Shown: positions 12,224 through 23,762 of the stretch, piece after piece | How the letters are laid out: each line of letters starts with the position of its first letter | Numbering within the stretch: the first letter of the stretch is position 1 | DNA from: Neonectria sp. B-13 | Taxonomy: Eukaryota; Ascomycota; Sordariomycetes; Hypocreales; Nectriaceae | Assembly: GCA_002682825.1 (NCBI GenBank) | Contig: NOKP01000015.1 | Span: forward strand, 496,001-560,000 | Reading direction: 5' to 3' | Length of the DNA: 64,000 nt | Notes under the pieces: generated by a model | The model's input: the letters and a program-made list of their open reading frames with translations, nothing else | Told to the model about the DNA's origin: nothing | The model's database searches: none | Program-made: the position numbers and the translations under genes

Positions 12224-13808
12224 CTACAGCGATACCTCGCTCGTACTGGCGCCACTCGTACCACCAGTTCCTCCATGCCCATTCTTGCCCAATCGACCTC
12301 TACCAACAAGCCTTGTTTCATCCCCTTCGCTGTACTGCACGTCAAATGTTCGCTTCAGTTCGATCCCTCCGTGCTCCGGCTCCGCGGGCGAGTCTCCCCG
12401 CGACGGCAGCTCAACGAGGGCGTGACTCCGATTTATGATCCTCGATCTTCGTCCGTAGGTGTCTCCGTAGTTCTGGTATTTGCTCGCGTCGTATGACGAG
12501 CCTCCGAGCACTGGGAAGAGGCGCACCAGTAGGATCCGCAGCGACGGCATGGACGCGCAGATGATGCCGATGTTGATCTCGACCGTAGACCAAATCGAAA
12601 CGTCGATTTGGTCGTAAGTTGGGTTATGGGAAGAACCCAGGCCTACCAACGTTTGTAGGCGAATTATGCTGACAACTGTAACACTAAAGACCAGTCAGTT
12701 TCGAGCGTCGTTGGTGTGACTGCGCTACTCACAAAGTGCCGACAACAAACATGGCCGCAACGCCAATCTTCTTCTTCCAATGCAGCTTCAAGCTATGCAA
12801 GCGCCACAGTGGAATCGCCAACATCCACAAGTCCAACGCAATGCTCACAGCCGAGTTGGCCCAGCCAATGCCGTTCGTGTTGAGACTGGCGACAGGTTAG
12901 CTCAAGTTGGGAGTGGGGAGCGCGCCAGTAGCTGAGACGCACCATTTCCCTTCATGTTCACCGTCCCAATTAGTCCAGAAGTAGCTGACGGGCGTGCACT
13001 GGAAAGCCGCTAGAAAGATAAAGGCGAACCCATAAGCGGCATTGAAGGCCACCGTCCCCCACAGCAGCTTTTGCGCCGGCCCCGGGAAGATCCTCAGGTA
13101 GAAGAAGAGCAGCGACATCTTCAGCAGCGAGACCTGCGCGAAGTACATGAGCTCGAGGACGTAAAAGAAGAGCCCGAACTGGGTGATGTCGTGCGGCTGG
13201 AGCGTCCAGATGTCTCGTCCTTCTCCGTGCGCCGCCGTGCCGTGGATGTTCATCGCGCTCGACGGGATGCCGCATACGAGGGTGAGGACGATGAACAGGT
13301 CGTCGAGGCCGAAGTCGGAGTTGGTGATGAAGACTTTCGATGCAAGGCGGAGGAAGGTGATGACGCCGGAAAGCACGCCGAGGACGATGGTTACGTTGAT
13401 GAAGATGTCTGACTTGTCTCGGACCGGTACGCCGCAGTAATTGTTGGTCGCATTTTGTGTAACTGCGAAGGGTCAGTAACCACGCAGTGGTGATCGGATG
13501 GGCGACAAACAGAGTGTTTCTGTGACCGAGCAGCCTTCGGACACACACAGGGTACCATCCGTCAAGGCCGTACTGTCCAAGCAGAGACACGTAGTATTGG
13601 TCGATTCGCAGCTGGACTTGGAAATAGAATCGTCAAGGCACGTCCGCTACCTGCAACGTTAGTTATGGGCGAAAGATAAGCGAGCAGAGAAACAACGGAG
13701 GCATACCGCACACTTGGACAAGCCGGACAGCAGCTCCTGGGTCGAGATTCCGGCCGTCGCGCACCAGCAACACGGCAACAAGGCCAACAGCACAAAGGCC
13801 CACTTCAT
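12224..13808 (-). CDS. CFEM-domain Pth11-like GPCR-type membrane receptor
   Basis: Predicted surface receptor: signal peptide, extracellular CFEM domain, seven membrane helices (fungal rhodopsin-like domain). Exon 1 (13808-13707) encodes [20 protein letters not shown] and ends at SGLSKCA; exon 2 (13646-13511) continues RTCLDDS; exon 3 starts at 13462. These joins restore all eight CFEM cysteines, with C-x3-C, C-x-C, C-x3-C and a final x15-C spacing that fits the family, which strongly supports them. The membrane part has typical Pth11-family motifs: [45 protein letters not shown] (across an intron near 12890), [20 protein letters not shown] and [20 protein letters not shown]. Five exons. The cytosolic tail is Gly/Ser/Thr-rich. 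Related receptors sense host surfaces in plant pathogens; a ligand cannot be inferred here. Confidence 0.9.
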
Positions 13809-16462
13809 GGCGATGCTCTGCCTTTTTGGAGTTTTCAAGATCGTCAAAAGGCCAAGGACGAGGTGCGAGGGCGCGTGGGACAAGAATAAGGTAGTTATAC
13901 CGTCTACGCATGCGAAACCCCTGCCGACGACAAACTGAGCCTGCAGCAGAAAGTCCCACTCTCATTAATCCTTCTCGAATCTAGAGCTGCAAGCGAAGTA
14001 CCAGGATTTCAGCTCATCCCCGAGATGCCTAATCCTTGATACAGTACTCCACAACCCGATGCAGTTCCACGCGGAAATCCGTGCTGGAGGACAAGGGCAA
14101 TCCGTGACGGGGATAGGCCATCGTTCCGGGATGAAGTGTTACGCAGGGTAACCGAGTCTCGCCACTAGTCAATCCTCAGCTTAGCCCCCGAGATGTTGCG
14201 ACAGCTGAATCGTCAAACTAAGCTGTTGCAGGAGAAGCGACCGGTGGCGTGCCGTGTGCCGACACAGGGGAAAAAGCAAGCCATCGATGAACTAGGCCAT
14301 GATCGGATCGACGAAAAAGCACCGTTCGTGCAGATAATTCTCGAAGGTTTGACGGGAACAGGGTGACGGGATCAGGGTGACAGGATGACAGGTCGGCCAC
14401 TCCCACATGGTTGACCGAATAGCTGCCTGGATAACCCATGATCCATCTGCAGATTGTGTTTCGTGCGGGACTCGGCGACGCCAGGGTGTTGAAACGTCAG
14501 GCTATCTTCCGGCTCGTCCGTCTCGTGCTGGAGAGATGACGCTCTATGAGACACCCTGTACTATGTACGTAAAGGAGACAAGCTGCAGTGAGCCTCACCA
14601 TAGGGGCCACTGACCCTGACTAATATGCCTCCCTCGTGTTCCCCCGCTGAATAACGAGGACAACGATTCAGGAAAACTGGGCTCCGGGTTTTGGCTGGAG
14701 TCGCGGAGTGCGGAGCCGGTGGAGTTGGCCCACTCGCATCTAGACGAACCCCTGCTGCCCCTTGAGAATGCATCAGCCCTAACTTCATCCTGGAATCACA
14801 TCTTTCGATGCGAAGCCCGCTGATGCGCCGAGTTGGCTGTGCTAATAAGCCAATTTCTCCTCAAGGAGCACGTTCAGTGCTACGAGTTGTCACTCTTCGC
14901 CACCTTTGGATGTTGGAGGCGTCCACTAGTCGTAATAAGTGCCCTTAGCTCATCACTACACCCTTCCATGAATCGAGTCTTGCAAGGGGTACGAATGTCT
15001 TTTGCTAATCGCACCAATCAAATACATGGCCTGATTGATACATGATATCTTAGGTATGTATTCGTTCAGCAACAGTTGTTCATGTCCCGCAGCGCTCCCT
15101 GCATCCGTGAGCCATCTCTATTCTTTGTCAGCTATGGATGGGCACTAAGCACCGAGCCGTGAGCCGGATCAGCATGGTCAATTGCTACAAGAAGGTAATG
15201 AGAAACCTCGAAATGAATTGTACATCGGAGCCTCACTTGCTAATTAAAGTATCGCCAACCTCTACTTCAATCCGGTAAGCCGAAGCCGAGATCTTGCCAT
15301 CATATTTTCCGTTCCGCTTAGAAACTAGCCACGAATAATCCAATTCGAATACTTGTCGTCTGGATTGAAGTACGTAGTTCTCTCTCATGGTCTACCGGGC
15401 ATTGCACAAACACTCATACTGGATTTAATCCTAGCACGTTGACGCGCTTGAACACAGACTTCGAAGTACGGAAGACATTGTCATTTCTGACCACGTGCTG
15501 TGGCTTGACAGCTTAACTTCCGCTTAAGCGGGAACGATCCTAGTAGTTGACGACAAGTAAGAACCAGGGCCTGCTGTTATTGTAGACACAGAACATGAGC
15601 TTGAAACGCTTCACGGGTCAGAATGCTTCGGATGCTGGAAGGAAATTCCTAATACAAATTTCCAAGCATACACTGTTACATGTGGTTTCAGAACTGAAAA
15701 GGCTACCTAATCCACTTGATGACAGTTTAAGGGGCCACATTGTAGATATCTATCAAATCAGAAGTATTTTTCTAAAGCGTACGTATGATGCTATGCAACA
15801 GCCGCATTTAGTATCAGTGATAAGAGGATTCTACTTTAACGTGATTCGCAACTCGCACCGCTATGTCAGAGTGCAAGCTACCTTAGGGCGTGGTCCTCTG
15901 TGGTCCACTGAAGTGCATCTAAATTTGAGTGGCGTAGGAATAAAGCATGAGAGTGCACACGATATACTGCCAAACCAAACACTCGCCGTAGATCTTGCAC
16001 GTTCTTCTGCTGGGATCATCAACTGTTAAACCCCATATCTTCTGTTTGTGTGCATACTTTATATTGAGATACCGAGAAAAATCCTATGCTTATTCTTATT
16101 CTGAGGTCAGAAGTACACAACCAAAGGGACTGGAAGGGCTTGCGGAATTCACTTGGCTTAGAGTAAAAGTTGATGCATTCTACTTTCTTGTCGAAACTCC
16201 GGACCTGTCCCGTGACATGCCACCATTGTTAACCTCAAAACCTTCAGGGAGACGGCTAAATCCTTTGATGTTGGCTCTTTGACACTAGCTACTGTAATGA
16301 ACTAGGATATTCTCTAGTATTTTAGATCGGGTAGCGTCTGGCACTCGGGATAGCATTCTTAACAGTGTAAACATGGTGATGCATTGAGACAGTCTCCTGC
16401 GGCAGAAACCGAACTATCTGCTCCTTTATAGCCCTAATTTCCATCATCAACCTCTTAAAACG
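13809..16462. other. gene-poor intergenic stretch
   Basis: About 2.65 kb with no recognised gene apart from one 144-codon open frame listed separately. Composition shifts from mixed (13.8-14.8 kb) to AT-rich (15-16.4 kb). No tRNA, repeat array or transposon terminus was recognised. Confidence 0.4.
15595..16029 (+). CDS. hypothetical 144-residue open frame, doubtful
   Basis: An ATG-started frame of 144 codons in an otherwise stop-rich AT-rich stretch. I recognise no family, no signal peptide and no membrane helix. The composition (Leu, Ile, Arg, His) is protein-like but not diagnostic, and no intron is needed to keep it open. It may be a chance frame or the remnant of a gene; the upstream region shows no clear TATA element. 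Confidence 0.2.
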   Translation: MSLKRFTGQNASDAGRKFLIQISKHTLLHVVSELKRLPNPLDDSLRGHIVDIYQIRSIFLKRTYDAMQQPHLVSVIRGFYFNVIRNSHRYVRVQATLGRGPLWSTEVHLNLSGVGIKHESAHDILPNQTLAVDLARSSAGIINC

Positions 16463-17351
16463 TCACCGATCAAAGAGTTCCAAAATGCGTTCGGCCCAAG
16501 TAGCGTACTTCGGCGCCTTGGTGACGTCGAAAGCACCCCAAAGCAGCTTCTTGTGTGTACCGAATTTGTTCTTCAATGCTTTGGCTGCGTCAGACATTGG
16601 GTATCTGTTGACCTGCAAGTTCCAAGTCTTGAAGTTCGGACGACCATGTAACGTTGATCCGGCATCAATTCGAAAATCTTGATTCTGCCATATTGTGCCT
16701 TGAGAGTCTGGTGTAAGCCTCTTCAGCTTCCTATGCATAGCTCTTCCGTAGGTGTTGAGTAGATCCTCAATAATAGATTTGGGGATGAAGATAGGTTTCT
16801 TCAGCCGGGGGTGGTGTTTGTCCGAATCGTCGTCCGACAGTTGGTTACCATCATCGTCTGGACCTCTGCTAGGGCCTGCAGGGCTTGGAATTGCAGTTTC
16901 ACTTGGTTGAGACTGGGACTGGGTCGTAGGGCTGAGATTTGCAGCCATGCCCGGTTTAGCAGTGGCGCCAGCTGCTTGAGATACCTTCACGAGAACATTT
17001 AGCACTCAGCCATGCGCAGCAATGGTTTTGGCGACTTACAATAACATAGCCCGCCCCGAAAAGAGCAACCACCGCCGCTACCGGAGCGAGTGCCACTCCG
17101 CCTGCCGTTGCTGCTGCTGCAGTTCCTACTGTGACCACTCCCGCTCCTGTAGCTGCTCCTGTTCCTGCGGTGACAGCAACTGCTCCTGCTCCTGCGATGC
17201 TGGCTGCCCCTGACGCAGCTCCTACTAATCCTGCTGCCACCTCAATACTTGCTGCTACTCCCAGAAACTCTGCTACTCCTAACGCTGCTGTCCCGGTCAT
17301 CGCCACTATCTCCCCTAACCCTATGAATGGCAGTGCCATGGCAAGTGCCAT
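16463..17351 (-). CDS. uncharacterised protein: Ala/Gly-rich hydrophobic N-terminus plus conserved-looking C-terminal domain
   Basis: Two exons, 17351-17040 and 16984-16463, give 277 residues; the intron (GTAAGT...GAAG) is phase 0, joining GAGYVI to VSQAAGATAKP. Residues 1-104 are almost wholly Ala, Gly, Val and Thr with small-residue repeats (AAGLVGAASGAASIAGAG), like paired membrane helices or a glycine-zipper. A Ser/Pro/Gln-rich and acidic linker (about 115-155) follows. The C-terminal 110 residues are charged and globular (SIIEDLLNTYGRAMHRKLKR, NFKTWNLQVNRYPMSDAAKA, KYATWAERILELFDR). I do not recognise the family. It stands alone in a gene-poor stretch. Confidence 0.62.
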
Positions 17352-19723
17352 GACTGGAGAGCGAACTAGGCAAGATAGATCGGGTGCTTAGGGGAAAAGT
17401 TCGAAATGAGCTGCGTGGGAAAGATTGATTGATGACAGAGGAATGATCACTGATGGTTGGAATCTGAATAATGCAAGGGGATTTATAGAATCAATGTACC
17501 ACGACGGCCAAGAACGAGAGAGGGCCAACATCACGGCATTGAGTATGCATTCATACGGGTTGACGTAACGTTGCAAATGCACCATCGTTTCTGAACAGAA
17601 ATCATGAGCGATCACTGAGTGAATTATGCATCATGCTGCATAAGCTAGGCGCCAATATTACTGAAATCACAATATCAAGACGTATCAAATTTAGCCACAA
17701 ACCGGACTATTTAGAAGTGTGCCACCCATGACTACTCGGTTTGGAAACTAGGGTACGTGTGACTAGCGGATTGGCCTTGGAGCCTGGAAACAATTGAAAG
17801 TGAGGCTGTCCCGGCATCCCTGGACCATTTGGAAGTCCTTCATGTCGCTTATTTGCAGTCTTGATTCTAATTGATGCACTTTGGAGGGGCGTTGCAGTGC
17901 AGCCGGTGAGTGGTGCAACATGCCGGGTCGCCCTCGAAGAAAAGTCATTCGCCTTGGGTGCCTCCTTCGTGGGAAAGTGGCATGCAAAGGGCCGTCTTCA
18001 CGGTATGCTTACCCGCGCTCGTTGTAGCTCATACGTTGGAGAGCTTGGAGGAACTCTTAGGTTCGCGGGATAGTTGGGCATCTGGTCTGCGCAGATTGCA
18101 AGAGATCAACACCTACACCTTGTGCTGAGGCCCTTGGAGAGAAACAAGAGGTATTCATTCACCTATTGCCCGTACTTGAAACCAACGAGGGGCAGCAGTG
18201 TAGGCCCGGTGCTGTTCTCTTCAACCCCGCCTTGGTGTTCTCCATCCACGGATCTGCATGTAAGTCACGGCCATCGACTGTGTCTGAACTTTAAAGCAGG
18301 GTCCCATAAAGCTCCAGTTCGACTTGGAAGGCCTTGGCTAATAGATAAATGTATAAAGTACTTAATGTACTTAGCCCAGGGCTAATGACATAATTGCCTT
18401 TTCTTAGGATTAAACTTTTGAAAAGCTCCTCTGTATAGCGCTTTGGATATGCAGATGAAGGGTGGGTGAGCCTTGCGTCACCTCGACTAAGAGCAACGTC
18501 GTCGACGCCATCGTGCGCGGCTAAATAACCTTACCTAAAGAAATCTTACGCCTAAGAAATGTACTGGAAGAAAACCCTTTCAAGCTGACAAAGGTTCCTC
18601 GTCTTGCTAATCCCACGGCGGTATCGCTCACATCATGATTAACATGAGTCTCGAGATCTTCACAACAAGCGGTGGATTCAATGGGGAGGTAAGCAGGAGT
18701 GGTGCGAGATGTACAAGACCCGGAGGTCACAAGGAAGTTTGGCATCTTTTGGATTGGGTCTTAGGGACGTCAACAACATGTGGCAGAAGTATACGCGCTG
18801 AGCGCTGTATTTTGGTGAAGGCGGGGCTGTTGAAAACAGTGGCTCAGGCTGCTGTGCTCTGTAGGGATCTTGACTTTACGCCATAGCTTAATTCGAAGTC
18901 GATGGATGCTATGGAGGGGGCAATTGAAATATTGGAGGGCTAGCTATAATGTACTAAGGGTGGGGGTGGGAGGTCGGAGAGTCAAGTCTCGAGACCTCCT
19001 GAATTAGGTCAACATGACCAACATACGGGAGGCGGTAGTGTATTTATCGCTGAATAAATATAGTATTAATAATGGCTTCATCCCTAGCGATAGATGCTTT
19101 ACTATTGACACTGAAGTTTGGTATGCTTGAGCCGGTCTTTACGTCCAGCCAGCGTTGATGCTCCCAAGACCCAAATCGGTTCGCGATCACAGCGTCGACA
19201 GGTGCGCAGTTCACCATCGACCCAAGCATTAGTGTATTATTCCGTCGCCCTTCATCGACCATCCATGCCTGTTCCCACAGGCCATTTGGTGGCGGCGGAT
19301 GACTCGCTCGGCTTCTCCCAGGCCGTGCCAGCAACCCATGCCGCTTTCACTCCCCAAGCGGTCGGGAGGGTGACAGGGTCCAAGAAAGACTTCGGTGCAG
19401 AACAGCGAAGTAATCAGATCGAGGTTTGCCTCGGTGCGTGGGGTTGTATGATCGAGCCATGGTGCAGTTGGAGCGCACATCCAAGATATCTCGTCGCCGC
19501 GGATTGGGATGACGGGCCGTGGGGCGGTGTAGGCGTTGGGTATGATATTATGATCAAAGATGACAAGCTTCTTAGCATCGTGATTGTATAGCCAAGCCTC
19601 AAGAAGGTAGCAAGCCGCTACCATCAAGGCATGCGCAGTTTGCGACGATGGCTCTATCCACGTCTTGCGTGAGATTAACAAGTGCCAGACATGTCGGAAG
19701 CGATCAGGGAGTCTAATCCGATC
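17352..19723. other. gene-poor intergenic stretch with possible gene remnants
   Basis: About 2.4 kb without a gene that I can defend. Open frames on both strands at 19.05-19.68 kb are described separately as a possible remnant. AT-rich near 18.3-18.6 and 18.9-19.1 kb. Confidence 0.35.
19044..19681 (-). pseudogene. possible gene remnant, family not recognised
   Basis: Two overlapping frames (19044-19334 and 19229-19681) contain protein-like stretches such as ACYLLEAWLYNHDAKKLVIF and NRFGSWEHQRWLDVKTGS, but neither opens with a convincing ATG (the longer one opens at a TTG) and no intron neatly joins them. The opposite strand is also open across 19118-19591, so coding cannot be assigned with confidence. 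It could be a decayed gene or chance. Confidence 0.2.
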
Positions 19724-20831
19724 TCACATCGGTGGACCAAACACATCGTCCGCATTCTCCAACTTGACTCTCTTTGTTTCTCGTCCAAGTTCTTCGCCAA
19801 AGATCCCGCCGTCGTCAGGCTTGGCTGGCTTCTTCTCCTTTTTGATTGCTTGTTCTCGTCTCGCCCGTTGGAGGTTGACTAGGTTCGCTCGATCGGGGTC
19901 TCGGCATTTCTGGAGCTTTTTGCGTAGAGGCTTCATGGCTTTGACGATCTCGGGCTATTGAATATTAGCGATTGAGGGAATGCGACAATCGAGTGTTCCA
20001 GTAGCATACCGTGCCCCAGTAGTCTGTCATCCGCTCTGGGGGTTCCTCCTCAAGCATCTTCCGGCAGCTTGCAATGGTGGCCATAATCTTTTCTCGCATC
20101 CCGGCGTGTGTATTTCCCTGGCCAAGGTCACCGTTGTAGATTGGCCCCGGCACCAACACATCAACCAAATCCGCGTCGACAATGGATAGGGCGGCCATCA
20201 TGATCTGACTCGGGGTGTAGTGGAAGTACGCATCCGTCACCAAGGGACTGAACTTGAGAATCTCCCGAGCCCGGCCATGCGCTCTATTCACCCTCGACCC
20301 TTCATCCGGGAGCTTCCGTCGAAGCTCCAAAATGGCCCCTTCTAACGCACGGAAGGGGTGTCGCACATCAAAGGCAAAGCGGATGCCCTGACACAGGAGA
20401 AACTCGCCCGCGAGGATCTGCTCGCCCGTGGTGTTGGGGAACTTCTCCGAGAAATGGGAGAGCTTATAGTAGTGCCCCTCGGCCTTGCACCCGAAGAACA
20501 GCGACGTCTTGAGCAGGTCGGGAGCTGGGTATGTCATGACCGAGTTGGTGACGTAGAAGCGTCGCAGGAAGATGGCCGCCGTGGTCCGCACCTCGGTGGG
20601 CAGCTCGCAGAACTGCGCGGCTCGGATGAGCTCGACGGTGAAGAACTTGACGAGGCGGGTCTCTTCGTCCGGGGTCAGGAATTCGGGGGCCGCATCGGCG
20701 GAGAGGCGAGGCGCAATCTGCTCCTTGGCGAGGGAGTTGGTCTTGGATCGAAGGTCGCGCAGGCTGGACGGGGTGAAGGACCAGAGGCGAAACTGACTGG
20801 ACTGCCGGTAGCGCTGGTCTTCGGTGGCCAT
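19724..20831 (-). CDS. CCL1: cyclin H homologue (CDK-activating kinase / TFIIH)
   Basis: Regulatory cyclin of the CAK module of TFIIH (partner of a Kin28/CDK7-type kinase), nuclear, acting in RNA polymerase II CTD phosphorylation. Two exons: to 20010, then 19954-19724; the intron (GTATGC...ATAG) is phase 0 and joins DYWGT to PEIVKAMK. Starting at the ATG at 20831 gives 304 residues. SSQFRLWSFTPSSLRDLRSK is the cyclin H N-terminal signature; two cyclin folds follow (FCELPTEVRTTAAIFLRRFY in the first; KFSPLVTDAYFHYTPSQIMM in the second). The C-terminus is Lys/Arg-rich and ends in an acidic tail. Divergent from nothing close; its promoter faces the BAR gene's 3' end. Confidence 0.88.
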
Positions 20832-21245
20832 GGTGGGCAAAACTCGGGCGTAGGTGGGAGGTAGACTGGCGCGGGGGGACTTGTGAAGACGCGAGGTGCG
20901 GTTGGTTGATGGTGGAAGTTCGAGCAGCTTGTGAAGCTATCCCGGCTTACGTGAGATCACGTGACACTGCTGTAGCGAAGGAGGCAACGTACTCACCACG
21001 ATCATGATTACGGTAGTTACATCAATCCACGATCAATCATTAGTCGAAAATTCAAGAAAAAGCGTCGATTAAATAAAGTCCATTTCAGACAAGGCAACCT
21101 ATATTGGCCGCGTTCAACGTGACCCCAAGCCATTCCCAGTGTCCCATTGTATCCGTACAAGCACAGCCGACCCGAAACACCATATACCCAAGACCGAAAG
21201 CTCACAACGGTGAGACATGTTGCGCAAGACAAATCTTCCCCCCAA
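20832..21245. other. intergenic between cyclin H promoter and BAR gene 3' end
   Basis: About 410 bases. AGATCACGTGACACT at about 20954 contains a CACGTG E-box, which may be a bHLH site in the cyclin H promoter. No coding signal. Confidence 0.45.
20958..20963. promoter_or_regulatory. CACGTG palindrome upstream of cyclin H
   Basis: A CACGTG E-box within GATCACGTGACAC, roughly 130 bases upstream of the cyclin H start. TCACGTGA is the preferred core of Cbf1/USF-type bHLH factors. Seen directly; function inferred. Confidence 0.35.
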
Positions 21246-22595
21246 TCAGTACCCCAAGTTCTCTCTCCTCGCAGGAGGAGGAGGCGGCGGCTTCTTGGCA
21301 CGGTTTACAGGCGGCGGCGGCGGCTTCTTGCCCAGGGCACTCGTACTCCTGCTCATGCTCCCGTAGCTGGTCGCAGGGCTGGAGCTGCGGGCTCCTCCCC
21401 ACGTGTCCGGACTGGCGCTGCGGCTGGGCGTCGAGATGTCGTCGGAGAAGACATCGTCGCCGCCCCTGCCGTACGGCGTGGCGCTGTCGGTGGCGACCCG
21501 GGAGAGCGGTGCTCCCACGGGCCGGAGGCTGGCAAGCGGCGTGGCCGATCGGCCCTCAAAGGTCGAGGCTCTCGCGATGGAGGGGCGAGGCGGCTGAGGC
21601 GGAGGCGGTGCGAGGCGGCGGCTGCTGGGAGAACGGGTCGGGATGCGAATGGCCTCCTGCACGTGCTCCGGCTCCGGCTCCTCGTAGACAGCACGCTGGC
21701 GAGGCTCCTGCCACGATCGAGCCGTGTTGGACCGGCTTCGATTGCCGTTGGGTCGTGCTGAGTATGTGGGCGCCGTAGAAGCAACTCCAGCCCACGACTG
21801 TCGGACCCGGCGCAGCTCATCGGCGCAACGCTCATGGTAGTCGAGCTCAGCATCGAGGAACTGCGTCAGGGACGAGATGCTCTCGACCTCGGACTCCTTG
21901 ATGTCCTGCATCCGGCGGATGACGTCTTCGCTGGATTCCTCGAACTTGGCCTTGTTCATCCGGACCTCCTCCTCGATTCGGAAGTCGTCTCGTCGCGCCT
22001 TGCCCAGCTTGGCGCTGCTGGCGTCGTAGGCCAGGCGTCGGCTCTCGAGCTTCTTGCGGGAAGCCTACAGCTAACGCATCAGTAAAGGAAGCTGGCAGGG
22101 GTCAGATTCACGAGTGGACATACCTGGTACTCCTTCATCATGGCCAAGCTTCGCTCGAGGCTGTCCAGCCACGTCGCGTTGGCACTGTCGACATACGTCT
22201 CCTGGATGCCGGCGATGCGCTCGTTGGCACGGCCCAGGGAGAGCAGGCAGTTTCCGAACTCCGAGTCTTGCTCAAAGTCCTCGCCGTGGGTGGCCATGGT
22301 GCGGCCGAGGTGGGCCACGGGGGAGCCACGCTCCTTGTCGTTTGTGATTTCGCTGCGGCGCGAGATCCATTTGACGTAGCCGCCCATTGAAACCTGGAGA
22401 CGCTCCATGCCTACGGGGAATGAAGTTAGCTACCTGTGCTGCTTGTCGAGGGCAAGCTATTCACGAACCTTCATGTCGCAGCGCCATCTCGGTCTCGAGC
22501 ATCTTAAACTCGTCTGAGTGGGCTGTCCGGGAGTTTCCGCCCACTCTCTCTCCTGCCCATTGAACGGCGCGATCGATCTTCTTTGTGAAATGCAT
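21246..22595 (-). CDS. BAR-domain protein with polyproline tail (endophilin-like)
   Basis: Membrane-curvature protein with an N-terminal BAR coiled-coil, probably in endocytosis or vesicle traffic. Three exons: 22595-22469, 22410-22124, 22064-21246; 410 residues, phases consistent. The start MHFTKKIDRAVQWAGERVGG forms the amphipathic N-terminal helix common in N-BAR proteins. Residues about 30-240 are charged helices (MGGYVKWISRRSE, NATWLDSLERSLAMMKEYQ, ASRKLESRRLAYDASSAKLG type, EESSEDVIRRMQDIKESEVE). The tail is disordered, Ser/Pro/Arg-rich, with PPPPP and PPPPPP runs near the end that could bind SH3 domains. No SH3 domain is encoded, unlike animal endophilins. Confidence 0.82.
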
Positions 22596-23208
22596 ATTTG
22601 CAGCTTTATCGGGCTCGTCGGCCTCGGATGCAAGCTTGTCTTGTTATCTCGTCTCGGGGGTCGGATCCAGTCCGTTGTGGAGGAGCTGGGCTGGTATCGA
22701 AGTGGTCGCAGACCGGGAGGTATTGGCGTTGGATGAAAGGGGAAGCAATAATCAGAAACAGACCATCAAGCGTAGCCAACGTAACAGCAATAGCAAGCAG
22801 GAGGACGAGACGAGAACAGCTCTGGAGCAGCGAGCGACGGATAAATGAACCAAAATCCCAGCAAAACAGGGGGGCAGGAAAAGGATGTCGGGGGTCCCTT
22901 TGTGGCAAAAGACTTGGTTGGGGGTAGAACATCCCGGGATGCGACATTGGGGAGAAGGGAGCAAGCGGGAGGAGTAGCTCCATTAGGGAGTGTCGTTATG
23001 ACAGCTACTGACACAAGGAGCATTAAGACAAGGAAGCGTGCCGTACTTTACTAATTAGCACCCAAGCACCCACACTGTCTCTGGCTTCGTCCCTGACAAT
23101 CCCTACATTCTCCATTCCCGCCCGGTGGCAAGTAATTCGCAGGCGGGACGCTCCAGTGGCTGGGCCTTATTACCTACTCAATTCGTCGATAGCATCAGGG
23201 CCTTCATC

Positions 23209-23253
23209 CACTCTTTGGCCACCCACTCTTCGGCCACCCACTCTTCTGTCACC
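23209..23253. repeat. 3 x 15-bp tandem repeat
   Basis: Three adjacent copies of CACTCTTYGGCCACC (third copy ends CTGTCACC), running into CACACAC. Seen directly by eye. Confidence 0.7.
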
Positions 23254-23701
23254 CACACACACATAAGCACCCAGAGCAGAGGCCCGCCAGAGTCTCTCAT
23301 GCACTCCCAATGCCGACCTGCCTACAGCAACTAGACGTGCAGTAGCGCACAGCGCCTCCCTATCTTATCGCGGTGCAGCAGCCACTTTCCACTCCGTACC
23401 TTACGCATAGTTACCTTGTACGCTTCTTTTGGCGCTGTCCGGACGGCCCAGAAATGTGGCGATCGATCCCAGAGAATGATGAGAAGAAGCTCGTGTGTGT
23501 GCATGAAACAGAAGACTAAACCCAAACATTGGCTGCACACCGCACAGCCCAGCCTGCTTCTTTTTAGAATTTGCCTCTTGCGTTTTCTGTATTCTTTTGT
23601 GTTGCTTTTTTTTCTTCTTTTTCTTTCGAGATGCCATCATGACGATACTCTAAAAAAAGCACACAGACAAAGACCACTTCTTTCTCTACGAATAGCCCCA
23701 G

Positions 23702-23762
23702 TCTGATGTCAGTCTGCTAAAATAAACCAAGTGTGGTCTCGATCTGAGGTCAGTCTGGTAAA
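23702..23762 (+). repeat. 20-bp direct repeat, two copies
   Basis: TCTGATGTCAGTCTGCTAAA at 23702-23721 and TCTGAGGTCAGTCTGGTAAA at 23743-23762 differ at two positions. Spacing is 41 bases start to start. Could be paired protein-binding sites or a duplication; no function known. Confidence 0.6.
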
